The translations under genes and the position numbers were made by a program. Of a stretch of 64,000 bases of DNA, positions 45,909 to 53,929 are shown in pieces. This DNA is from Riemerella anatipestifer_F (lineage in GTDB: Bacteria; Bacteroidota; Bacteroidia; Flavobacteriales; Weeksellaceae). The stretch lies in assembly GCF_037861325.1 (NCBI RefSeq), contig NZ_JAFELW010000004.1; one strand, given 5' to 3'. Below the pieces are notes generated by a model, which was not told where the DNA came from, made no database searches, and worked only from the letters and a program-made list of their open reading frames with translations. Each line of letters starts with the position of its first letter. Position 1 is the first letter of the stretch.

Positions 45909-45940
45909 ATTGCTGAAGATAATCTGTAAAAATATATAAT

Positions 45941-48682
45941 ATGAAAAATTCGTTACAAAAGAAATCTTATCTCATTACAGCCTCAGTGCTATTTTTTGTA
46001 GGAGGTGAATTTTATGGGCAGAGTAAAAAAGACTCTGTAAAAACTAAACAAGTAGAAGAGGTGGTACTGCTAGGAAGCCGTTCTGGAGCAAGGTCTAAGG
46101 CTGATAGTCCTGTACCTGTAGATGTTTTTGATGTTCAGAAAATGAGCGTAACACTACCTCAAACCAATATCAACCAAATGCTGAATATAGTTGCTCCATC
46201 ATTTACTTCCACCGTACAAACGGGAGCTGATGGTACAGACCATTTAGACCCTGCACAGCTTAGAGGCTTAGGTCCAGACCAAGTGTTGGTATTAGTTAAT
46301 GGTAAAAGGAGGCATACTTCCGCCCTCATCAATGTTAATGGAACGCCAGGTAGAGGTACTGTAGGGACGGACCTTAATGCTATACCTGCGTTTGCACTTA
46401 GTAAATTAGAAGTACTTAGAGATGGGGCTTCGGCACAGTATGGTTCTGATGCCATTGCGGGAGTAATGAACCTTAATCTTAAAAGAAATACAGGTAAATT
46501 AGAGGGGCAGCTCTCATTTGGAGCTAATCCAAGTAAAGCTTCTAATAATCACACCAAAGGAATAGATGGAGAAACTTTTCAGGTAGATTTAAACTATGGT
46601 AATAAGATAGGTTCTAAAGGAGGTTTCTATAACCTTACTTGGTCGTCTCAGTTCAGAAATCCTACCTATCGTGCCAATGAGGAAGAAGGGAAAATCTTTA
46701 ACGCTTACAATGCTATAGAGCAAAGAGCGGCGGAGAACGGAGTTAATCTATCTTCATTATTTGCTAATATCAATAATACACCTAATCAGCAACAGTTGAT
46801 AGATTATATTCACAACTACTCTCAAAAGGTATCCTACTTTTCGTCTGATTTCCAAAGTAAAATACAGGGAGCGAATAGTATTAGTAGCTTACAAAAAATT
46901 TTGTCGGAAGACGTGACCAATCAAGAACTAGCATACAGAGGTCTTAACCGAAAAGATTTTAATATGCTCGTAGGGCAATCCAAACTTAGTACCCATCAAT
47001 TTTTTGCTAATATAGAAGTCCCATTGAATGATGTATGGAAAGTCTATACCTTTGGTGGATATAGTTTCAGAAATGGAACTTCAGGAGGTTTCTATAGAAA
47101 GCCTAATCAGTTCCGAACTTTTACAGGGCTTAATTTAGATGGTTTTCTTCCGAATATTACTACTAATATAGAAGACCTTTCATTAGCAGCAGGTATCAAA
47201 GGAAGTCTAGGAGAATGGCGTGTGGATTTTAGTAATACTTTTGGGCAAAATAGCTTTGATTATAATGTGAAAAACTCAGGTAATACTTCATTGAGATTTA
47301 ACTCTCCAAGCGAATTTGATGCAGGTGGACTACGCTTTCTTCAAAATACACTTAACCTAGATGTTTATAGAAGTTATGATGTTTGGGAAGGACTTAATTT
47401 AGCCTTCGGAGCAGAACAAAGAACTGAAAATTTCAAAATTAGAGCAGGAGAGCCAGTATCTTATCTTACTTATGATGTTTTTGGAAACCCTCAAACGGCA
47501 CAAACACCTAGTTTACAAAAGCCTACTGATTTCTTTGGCAATGTATTGCCAGGTGGCTCTCAGGTATTTGGAGGCTTCCGTGCAGAGAATGCGGGTAGTA
47601 ATGGTAGAAGTTCTTATGCATTCTATGCCGATGTAGAAGCTAACTTTACTAAAAGGTTTCTAGTTGCAGCTGCAGCACGTTTTGAAAATTATTCAGACTT
47701 TGGTTCTACACTAAACTATAAATTAGCTTCTAGGATAAAAGCTACGGATAATCTTAATTTTCGTCTAGCAGGTTCTACAGGGTTTAGAGCACCATCTGTA
47801 CACCAAATTTATTATAATACCACTTCCACATTATTAGTTAATGGACAGCTACAAGAGGTGGGAACTTTTAATAATTATTCGCAAATTGCTAATCTTTTAG
47901 GTATTCCTAAACTAAAACAAGAAACTTCACAATCGGTAAGTGCAGGATTTACCTATCGTATTCCATCTGTAAGGCTAAATATTACAGGAGATGCTTATTT
48001 TACACGTATCAACAATAGGATTGTGCTTACAGATACATTCAGAGCGGGTTCTAATACAGAGCTTCAGAATCTATTTACACAGGCTAATGTAAATGCAGCA
48101 CAGTTTTTTGCTAATGCCATAGATACGGAAACCAAAGGGTTAGATGTAGTGGTAAGCCACGATTTTAAGAGCGGAGATTTTAAACTTACCAATGATTTTG
48201 CTCTTAACCTTAGCCAAACAAGAAGAGTAGGAGAAATACACTCTTCACCAGTGCTTAAAGCAGCAGGTTTAGATGACACTTATTTTTCTGAGCGTTCTAG
48301 GATTTATGTAGAAGAGGCTATACCTAGGTTTAAGGCAGGGCTTTCTCATACCCTTAGTTACAAAAAACTGAATGTTTATTTAAGAAATAGCTACTTCGGA
48401 AAAGTAACGGGAGCAGATGTTGTAGATGCTAATGGAGATGGCGTTACATTACCTAACGAGCATCAAATAATGACGGATAGAGTTATCACAGACCTATCAT
48501 TTGGGTACGCGTTTTCTCCTAAAATTACATTTACATTAGGAGCTAATAACTTGTTTGATGTTTATCCTAGTAGAAATATTTCTGCTTCTACTAATAACGG
48601 ACAGTTTGTTTATACACGAGCGACTTCTCAGTTTGGGCTTAATGGACGATATGTGTTTTCTAGATTAAGCTTTAATTTTTAA
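45941..48682 (+). CDS. TonB-dependent outer-membrane receptor, attenuator-controlled
   Basis: A 913-residue receptor with signal peptide (about 1-26, ending FYGQ), TonB-box-like region KTKQVEEVVLLGSRSG, plug domain (LRGLGPDQVLVLVNGKRRHTSALINVNG, DLNAIPAFALSKLEVLRDGASAQYGSDAIAGVMNL) and a 22-strand barrel ending LNGRYVFSRLSFNF. No carboxypeptidase-like N-domain and no SusD gene, so it is a stand-alone receptor, as for siderophores, haem, vitamins or small nutrients; the ligand is not evident. Its leader has a full promoter, a Cys-codon ORF and a terminator with a competing antiterminator, so expression is probably conditional on a metabolite or translation state. Confidence 0.9.
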   Translation: MKNSLQKKSYLITASVLFFVGGEFYGQSKKDSVKTKQVEEVVLLGSRSGARSKADSPVPVDVFDVQKMSVTLPQTNINQMLNIVAPSFTSTVQTGADGTDHLDPAQLRGLGPDQVLVLVNGKRRHTSALINVNGTPGRGTVGTDLNAIPAFALSKLEVLRDGASAQYGSDAIAGVMNLNLKRNTGKLEGQLSFGANPSKASNNHTKGIDGETFQVDLNYGNKIGSKGGFYNLTWSSQFRNPTYRANEEEGKIFNAYNAIEQRAAENGVNLSSLFANINNTPNQQQLIDYIHNYSQKVSYFSSDFQSKIQGANSISSLQKILSEDVTNQELAYRGLNRKDFNMLVGQSKLSTHQFFANIEVPLNDVWKVYTFGGYSFRNGTSGGFYRKPNQFRTFTGLNLDGFLPNITTNIEDLSLAAGIKGSLGEWRVDFSNTFGQNSFDYNVKNSGNTSLRFNSPSEFDAGGLRFLQNTLNLDVYRSYDVWEGLNLAFGAEQRTENFKIRAGEPVSYLTYDVFGNPQTAQTPSLQKPTDFFGNVLPGGSQVFGGFRAENAGSNGRSSYAFYADVEANFTKRFLVAAAARFENYSDFGSTLNYKLASRIKATDNLNFRLAGSTGFRAPSVHQIYYNTTSTLLVNGQLQEVGTFNNYSQIANLLGIPKLKQETSQSVSAGFTYRIPSVRLNITGDAYFTRINNRIVLTDTFRAGSNTELQNLFTQANVNAAQFFANAIDTETKGLDVVVSHDFKSGDFKLTNDFALNLSQTRRVGEIHSSPVLKAAGLDDTYFSERSRIYVEEAIPRFKAGLSHTLSYKKLNVYLRNSYFGKVTGADVVDANGDGVTLPNEHQIMTDRVITDLSFGYAFSPKITFTLGANNLFDVYPSRNISASTNNGQFVYTRATSQFGLNGRYVFSRLSFNF

Positions 48683-48690
48683 ACTTTATG

Positions 48691-48724
48691 AAAATGCTAC
48701 TTTATGAAAATAGAGTGGCATTTT
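48691..48724 (+). terminator. Terminator after the TonB receptor
   Basis: Eleven-base stem AAAATGCTACT (48691-48701) with AGTGGCATTTT (48714-48724), one G-U pair, followed by T. Confidence 0.7.
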
Positions 48725-48767
48725 TGCGTTGATTTTAGAAGAATTTAACATTTTTTAACTCAGTTTC

Positions 48768-48797
48768 TTTGTGGAACTCCAAAAAAGACTATATTTG
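48768..48797 (+). promoter_or_regulatory. Candidate promoter for the peptide transporter
   Basis: TTTG (48768-48771), 18 bp, TATATTTG (48790-48797). The minus-7 box falls in the loop of a hairpin formed by AAAAAAGAC (48781-48789) and GTCTTTTTT (48801-48809), which could influence the start or act as a weak terminator. Confidence 0.5.
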
Positions 48798-48836
48798 TTG
48801 GTCTTTTTTAAGAAAATATAACAATTATTATAAAAT

Positions 48837-50237
48837 ATGGATACAACAATCAGTAAAAAGGGGCATCCAGCAGGATTATACCTTTTATTTTTTACCGAAA
48901 TGTGGGAGCGTTTCAGCTACTATGGCATGAGAGCTATTCTCATATATTACCTTACAAAAACCTATCTACAAGGAGGTTTATCTATAGACCCTGCACATGC
49001 GAGTTTAATTTATGGCTATTTTACAGGGTTTGTTTACTTTACTCCACTTATTGGAGGGTGGTTGGCAGATAAATTTTTAGGACAGCGTTTGTCCATAACC
49101 ATTGGAGGTATTTTAATGATGTTGGGGCAATTTACCTTGTTTGCTATCAATACGCATTTAGGGCTTTATATTGGGTTGTTTTTATTGATTATTGGTAACG
49201 GTTTCTTCAAGCCAAATATTTCTGTGCTTGTTGGTAATTTATACGAAGAAGGAGATGAAAGAAGAGATTCTGCATTTTCTATCTTCTATATGGGGATTAA
49301 CCTTGGGGCTCTTATTGCTCCTTTAGTGATCGGAGTTCTTACAGATGATATTTTTGCTAAAAAAGATGCTGCAGGAGAGATTATGTCTTACGGATATAAA
49401 TATGGTTTCTTAGCAGCTGGTTTAGGTATGCTTTTAGGGCAAGTATTATTTAATACTTTAGCTCAAAAATACTTAGGTAATATTGGTAAGAAACCTAAGA
49501 AGCAGATAGAAGTAGAGAAAGAAGTGGAAATCATCAAAGAAGAAATAGAAAATGGAGATGAACTTAAAAAAGTAGAAAAACAAAGGGTAAGTGTTATTTT
49601 CATTCTATTTTTATTTGCTGTGTTCTTTTGGGCAGGGTTTGAACAAGCAGGTTCCTCTATTGCACTTTACACAGATAACTATATAAACAGAAATGTAGAT
49701 ATTCCTTTCATAGGGAATTACACAATACCTGCGTCTTGGTTCCAGTCGGTTAACCCATTCTTTATTGTAGCTTTAGCTCCATTGTTTGCAATGTTTTGGA
49801 GTTCTAAGTTAGGTAAGAAATTAAGTACCCCTGTTAAAATGGGATTGGGTATGGTAATTTTAGGTATTGGGTTTTGGTTTATGCTAGGTGCTGTATCTGA
49901 AAGAGGTGGAGATATTGCAGACCCTACTATAAAGGCAAGTTTATGGTGGTTAGTAATGACTTATTTTGTTCATACTATAGGAGAATTATGTTTATCACCA
50001 GTAGGATTATCAGTAGTAACCAAATTAGCTCCAGTTAGACTAGCTTCTGTCCTTATGGCAGTATGGCTTTTGTCGTCATCTGTAGCCAATTTCTTAGGAG
50101 GTTACATTGCAGCTTATGTAGAAAAGATGGGGGCAGGTCAAGTATTTACTTATATATCAGGGTTTGTAATAGCTTGTGGACTTCTTCTATTGCTACTTAG
50201 TAAACCTATTAGTAAAATGATGCATGGCGTTAAATAA
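48837..50237 (+). CDS. POT-family proton-coupled peptide transporter
   Basis: A 466-residue major-facilitator protein with 12-14 helices. POT markers are FTEMWERFSYYGMRAILIYYLTK (ExxERFxYYG), the PTR2 signature GYFTGFVYFTPLIGGWLADKFLGQR, FKPNISVLVGNLY and FYMGINLGALIAP. A cytoplasmic segment between helices 6 and 7 is strongly charged (KKPKKQIEVEKEVEIIKEEIENGDELKK). It imports di- and tripeptides with protons. Single-gene unit between its own promoter and a terminator. Confidence 0.93.
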   Translation: MDTTISKKGHPAGLYLLFFTEMWERFSYYGMRAILIYYLTKTYLQGGLSIDPAHASLIYGYFTGFVYFTPLIGGWLADKFLGQRLSITIGGILMMLGQFTLFAINTHLGLYIGLFLLIIGNGFFKPNISVLVGNLYEEGDERRDSAFSIFYMGINLGALIAPLVIGVLTDDIFAKKDAAGEIMSYGYKYGFLAAGLGMLLGQVLFNTLAQKYLGNIGKKPKKQIEVEKEVEIIKEEIENGDELKKVEKQRVSVIFILFLFAVFFWAGFEQAGSSIALYTDNYINRNVDIPFIGNYTIPASWFQSVNPFFIVALAPLFAMFWSSKLGKKLSTPVKMGLGMVILGIGFWFMLGAVSERGGDIADPTIKASLWWLVMTYFVHTIGELCLSPVGLSVVTKLAPVRLASVLMAVWLLSSSVANFLGGYIAAYVEKMGAGQVFTYISGFVIACGLLLLLLSKPISKMMHGVK

Positions 50238-50246
50238 TATATTTTT

Positions 50247-50278
50247 AAAAACTCTGAATCTTGAGATTCAGAGTTTTT
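50247..50278 (+). terminator. Terminator after the peptide transporter
   Basis: Perfect 14-bp stem (50247-50260 with 50265-50278), TTGA loop and T-run. Confidence 0.92.
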
Positions 50279-50292
50279 GATTTTATAACTAT

Positions 50293-50321
50293 TTTGATTT
50301 AAAAAGAATTATGTACATTTG
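50293..50321 (+). promoter_or_regulatory. Candidate promoter for the thioredoxin-family gene
   Basis: TTTG (50293-50296), 17-bp spacer, TACATTTG (50314-50321). The spacer is two bases below the usual 19. Confidence 0.4.
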
Positions 50322-50345
50322 TTACCTAATTAAAGAAAATTGATA

Positions 50346-50882
50346 ATGAAAAAGGTAATACTAATATTTAGTTTATTTTTAATTAACTTAGCTTTGGCAC
50401 AAGAGGTTAAATGGCTTACTTTTGATGAAGCTATGGCGGCTCAAAAGACTAAACCTAAGAAAATCTTATTAGATGTATATGCTCCATGGTGTGGTCCTTG
50501 TAAACTAATGGAAAAAGAAACTTATGGACATCCAGAAATAGCTAAAATTATCAACGAAAATTATTACGCTGTTAAATTTAATGGAGAAGGTAACGAAGTA
50601 ACACATTACCAAGATAGGACCTTCTCTAATCCTAATTATGTAGCTAATATTTCTGGAAGAAACGCCCCACACGAGCTAGCTAGATTTCTAAATGTAAGTG
50701 CCTACCCTACTACTATTTTTATAGATGAAACAGGCAAGCCTATTACTAATTTAGTTGGGTTATTTAAACCAAAAGAATTAGAACTTTATCTTTCTTTATT
50801 CTATAAAGATGAATACAAAAGAATAGAAACTAAGGAACAATGGGAAGATTTTCAAAAAAAGTTTAAATCTACAATTGACTAA
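50346..50882 (+). CDS. Exported thioredoxin-fold protein
   Basis: A 178-residue protein with signal peptide (MKKVILIFSLFLINLALAQ) and a thioredoxin fold with the WCGPC redox motif (Cys49 and Cys52) and cis-Pro region SAYPTTIFID. An extra segment (residues ~75-105, GEGNEVTHYQDRTFSNPNYVANISGRNAPHEL) between the active site and the cis-Pro block is larger than in plain thioredoxins, as in DUF255/thioredoxin-like periplasmic proteins of Bacteroidota. Likely role: periplasmic disulfide reduction or protein repair. The ATG at 50346 is preferred over one two codons upstream. Confidence 0.87.
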   Translation: MKKVILIFSLFLINLALAQEVKWLTFDEAMAAQKTKPKKILLDVYAPWCGPCKLMEKETYGHPEIAKIINENYYAVKFNGEGNEVTHYQDRTFSNPNYVANISGRNAPHELARFLNVSAYPTTIFIDETGKPITNLVGLFKPKELELYLSLFYKDEYKRIETKEQWEDFQKKFKSTID

Positions 50883-50910
50883 CTTGCTTTCAACAAGTTA
50901 ATTCTTACTC

Positions 50911-51345
50911 TCACCTATTATATCTTTTCATTTTTTCCTTCGCCCATTCTGGTAATTCTTTCCAGCCCTCAGCAGGAGCGGATTTGATGCTGTCGGGAAC
51001 AGGAATGTCTTGGAAAATATTAGAAGCTTTATTATCTATCAAAGAAAACTGCACTAAATAATACTCCCCTATTTTGGGAGCTTTTTTACCATTACATTCA
51101 CTAATACCGCTATACTCTTTATCATCAACACTATAGAAATATTTTAATGTTTTAGCATTCGTAATAGGCCAATATATCTTATGAACATAGTCCATCGTAT
51201 ATCTACCTTCCTTTACATTTAGTTCTTTCTCTCTGAAATATCCCCATATCATCAATAATGCAAAGGGTATCAATATAAATAACATATTCCATTTTGACTC
51301 TCTTACAAATAAATAATAATATACTTTCCTAAGTACGCTACTCAT
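50911..51345 (-). CDS. Putative immunity-type membrane protein, tandem copy B
   Basis: A 144-residue protein with one membrane segment (about 17-34, KWNMLFILIPFALLMIWGY) and a ~100-residue non-cytoplasmic domain. It is a paralogue of the preceding gene: both share YYLFVRESKWNMLFILIPF and the identical ending PDSIKSAPAEGWKELPEWAKEKMKRYNR, while the middle (30-100) is divergent. Conserved ends with a variable middle fit immunity proteins evolving by duplication. Location directly after a decayed Rhs toxin module supports that guess; no functional proof. Confidence 0.6.
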   Translation of the reverse strand: MSSVLRKVYYYLFVRESKWNMLFILIPFALLMIWGYFREKELNVKEGRYTMDYVHKIYWPITNAKTLKYFYSVDDKEYSGISECNGKKAPKIGEYYLVQFSLIDNKASNIFQDIPVPDSIKSAPAEGWKELPEWAKEKMKRYNR

Positions 51346-51767
51346 CTATTATATCTTTTCATTTTTTCCTTTGCCCATTCTGGTAATTCTTTCCAACCCT
51401 CAGCAGGGGCGGATTTTATACTGTCGGGAATAGGAATATCTTGAAAAATTTTTGCTCCTCCAAAATTATACTTTAAGGAAAATTGAACCAAATATCTTCC
51501 TCCAATTTCTGACTTACCATTATAGATTGCTGAACTATTATATTCTATCCCCTTTTTATAATAGATATAAGTTATTGATTCATGCGAAACAATAGGCCAA
51601 TATTTATTAGTTATGATACCTATGCTATATCTACCTTCTTCTATGGAAGAGTTCTTATGATATAAAAAAATGCAAAAAATGATAAACGGTATCAATATAA
51701 ATAACATATTCCATTTCGATTCTCTTACAAATAAATAATAATGTAACTTCTTAAATATATTTTTCAT
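51342..51767 (-). CDS. Putative immunity-type membrane protein, tandem copy A
   Basis: A 141-residue paralogue of the next gene, which it overlaps by four bases. Same layout: short N-terminus, membrane segment (about 17-35), soluble domain, C-terminus identical to copy B. It starts 1-2 bp after the reconstructed stop (51769) of the Rhs toxin pseudogene, so it was the cognate downstream gene of that module and was probably translated by coupling. Recent tandem duplication is also visible at the DNA level (50921-51010 against 51350-51440). Confidence 0.6.
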   Translation of the reverse strand: MKNIFKKLHYYLFVRESKWNMLFILIPFIIFCIFLYHKNSSIEEGRYSIGIITNKYWPIVSHESITYIYYKKGIEYNSSAIYNGKSEIGGRYLVQFSLKYNFGGAKIFQDIPIPDSIKSAPAEGWKELPEWAKEKMKRYNR

Positions 51768-51768
51768 G

Positions 51769-52808
51769 TTATGGTATAATTTTATTTTGTATTACACTAG
51801 CTCCGTAATCTGGTCCATTTGCTACAATACCTGCCACTATAGTACCTGCTGTCCGAATCTAATTGTTCCTTGCATATAGCTTCCTATTACTAAACCTTTA
51901 AATTGAGGTAAGTTACCTATACTATTTACAGCAGCTCCCCCTACTATTCCAAATGCAGCTTGAGGAACAAATTCTTTAATACTCCTTGTATCATTAAAAA
52001 TAGTATTTACTAAAACTCTTTTATTAGATATAGTGACTGATGTTGATGCTGATATTATAGAATTACCCACATAATTCATTCCGAAGCCTGCCAACGCAGA
52101 TTGAATTCCGTTAACTCTTCCTAAAGCATCTCCCCAATTACCTCCGTTAGTAGTAAGGTTTGCACCAAATTGTATCCCTGCATCTATACCCGCTCTTTTT
52201 AAAAATGCTCCTGCTGCCATCCTTCCTGATAAGGCAAAACCTCCCGCTCCTGCTGTTGCTAAAGTTATCCCCCCCTCCATAAAACAAATTATTCTCAAAA
52301 CTTTCCACAGACCTAGCCGCAGGACTATTAGCTATGGCTTGGCTTAAACGCAACCTTGCTGCTCTTATATTTTCATCTGCCTTGTTTCTTGTTAGCGTTA
52401 CGCCTTCTATATCTCTCTGCTTTACCCACTCTAAATTATTAGAATTTTCTTGTGCAGGGGTCGCAACATAGGTGTTATTATTTACCCTAAAAGTTTGCTC
52501 CGCTCTCTCTGGTTTTGGACAAGTAGGACAATCCTCTACTTCCATACCCGTTGGGTCTATCAACATTATAGGATTATTATTCGTATAAGCATACGGTTGC
52601 ATTGTTTTTTCTACCAACGGGTCTACATTTAAGAATATAGACACTCTTGGGTCGTAGTACCTCGCTCCATAATAATATAACCCTGTCTCACTATCTAACT
52701 CTTTACCATTAAACAAGTAAGGCATCTTTGTGCTGGTGTTATGTTCATCAAATAGTATTTCGCCAAACGCCATATATTCCGTATGCTGACTAATGTTGCC
52801 GTCTTTGT
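51769..52808 (-). pseudogene. Rhs orphan toxin module 1, frameshifted
   Basis: The intact N-part (52147-52773 frame) carries the end of an Rhs core: MAFGEILFDEHNTSTKMPYLFNGKELDSETGLYYYGARYYDPRVSIFLNVDPLVEKTMQPYAYTNNNP, then a variable C-terminus. At the G7 run (52269-52275) the frame breaks; six Gs would fuse FYGG to ITLATAGAGGFALSGRMAAGAFLKRAG in the frame down to 51837. A second 1-base shift near 51845 is needed to reach AGTIVAGIVANGPDYG and the stop at 51769. The module has no start region of a full Rhs protein. I read it as a decayed or phase-shifted orphan CT module; the toxin activity is not recognisable. Confidence 0.75.
52553..52808 (-). repeat. Rhs core segment, copy 1
   Basis: About 255 bp that is nearly the same as 54573-54829, coding KDGNISQHTEYMAFGE to NNNPIMLIDP. 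Such partial core repeats are the recombination handles by which Rhs proteins swap C-terminal toxins. A third, damaged copy lies at about 56560-56712. Confidence 0.8.
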
Positions 52809-52890
52809 ATAAACCAATATTTTAAAGAATCTCTCCTCTGGATAAATAATATTCTAAATAATCTATATCACTAACTCTGATACGCAACCC
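52801..52890 (-). repeat. Module junction repeat J1
   Basis: About 90 bp shared with 56703-56799: AAACCAATATTTTAAAGAA, then CTGGATAAA and ATCACTAACT blocks at the same spacing. It lies just upstream (minus strand) of Rhs modules 1 and 3 and carries the end of a lost gene (reading VSELV). A related stretch is at 55437-55460. Confidence 0.65.
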
Positions 52891-53928
52891 CTATTTTAAT
52901 AAAATTTTTTGCATCCTCTTACCCCCACTAAAAATATATAATATATCATCCACTAAAGCACTAGAGGAAATATAACTCTTTTCTTTAAGTTCTTGTATAT
53001 GCCATGTTTTACCTTTATCTAGACTATAAAATAAATCATATTCTGTAAACATTCCCTTTATACTTCCTATAAATCCACAAATCACCTTATCATTACTTTG
53101 CAAACCTTTCACTATATCATAACCAGAAAACTCCTTTAAATATTTTCTTTTTTTGGTACTTGTGTCATATTCAACGAGGATAATAGAAAATTCTTTTTTA
53201 CAAGCTACTAATATATTAGATTTCCCCATTTCAATAATACTCTCAAGTTCAATATCACATAACCTAATAGCTTCTTTTTTTTCTATATTATAAAGTTCAT
53301 TATCCCAAGTTATAGTATATGGAGTATTGTCTAATAAAGTTATTTTATCTTTAAAAATTTTATTTTCTTCTATTGAATCTATTTTAGTAAAATCATTATC
53401 GATACTATATAAAGTATTAATACCGTTATTTTTGCTATTTATGAAAACTTTTTGATTGAATGCCCATATTTCACCCATTCTTTCAAAATTAAAACTAAAA
53501 ACAGTAGCCTTATTAGTTTCCAATTCAAACTTTAAAAGTTTATTATTCAAAGTCTCTTTACTATTAATGATTTTTATGTAAACCCGATTTTTATCAGAAA
53601 AAGCAACTTTATCAAAACGAAAATCATCTATTGAATATACACTAGCCCAAGTTTTACCGCCATCTATGGTCTTATAAATAATAGAAATATCAGTAGATTT
53701 TGGGAAAAAATTAGGTTGTTTGAGTTGTTCTTCTGTAACTCTATGCCAATCACTTACAGTGTGATTATTAAAAGAATAACCTACTTTCGGATTAATAAAA
53801 AACATATACTTCGACTCTCCTTTCATCCCTTCAAATATGAGAATTTCAATATTATCTTTTTCTTTAACATAATCTTCACATCCCATAGCTACTAAAATCA
53901 TCAGAAAACACATTAGCAATTTTTTCAT
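52891..53928 (-). CDS. Lipoprotein with BNR-like propeller repeats, candidate immunity protein
   Basis: A 345-residue lipoprotein with lipobox VAMGC (Cys17). Two Asp-box-like motifs, TIDGGKTWASVYS and SLDKGKTWHIQEL, point to a BNR/YCF48-type beta-propeller. The start codon lies one base after the stop of the Rhs protein (TGA-T-ATG), so translation is coupled. Genes directly after orphan Rhs toxins usually encode immunity proteins; an envelope-anchored one would suggest that the toxin acts in the periplasm or on the envelope. This function is inferred only from position. Confidence 0.65.
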   Translation of the reverse strand: MKKLLMCFLMILVAMGCEDYVKEKDNIEILIFEGMKGESKYMFFINPKVGYSFNNHTVSDWHRVTEEQLKQPNFFPKSTDISIIYKTIDGGKTWASVYSIDDFRFDKVAFSDKNRVYIKIINSKETLNNKLLKFELETNKATVFSFNFERMGEIWAFNQKVFINSKNNGINTLYSIDNDFTKIDSIEENKIFKDKITLLDNTPYTITWDNELYNIEKKEAIRLCDIELESIIEMGKSNILVACKKEFSIILVEYDTSTKKRKYLKEFSGYDIVKGLQSNDKVICGFIGSIKGMFTEYDLFYSLDKGKTWHIQELKEKSYISSSALVDDILYIFSGGKRMQKILLK

Positions 53929-53929
53929 A

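Noticed and set aside
45745..45940. Cobalamin, TPP, SAM or FMN riboswitch in the TonB receptor leader
   Set aside because: I found no B12-box, thi-box or other recognised aptamer core; the leader fits peptide-based or unknown attenuation better.
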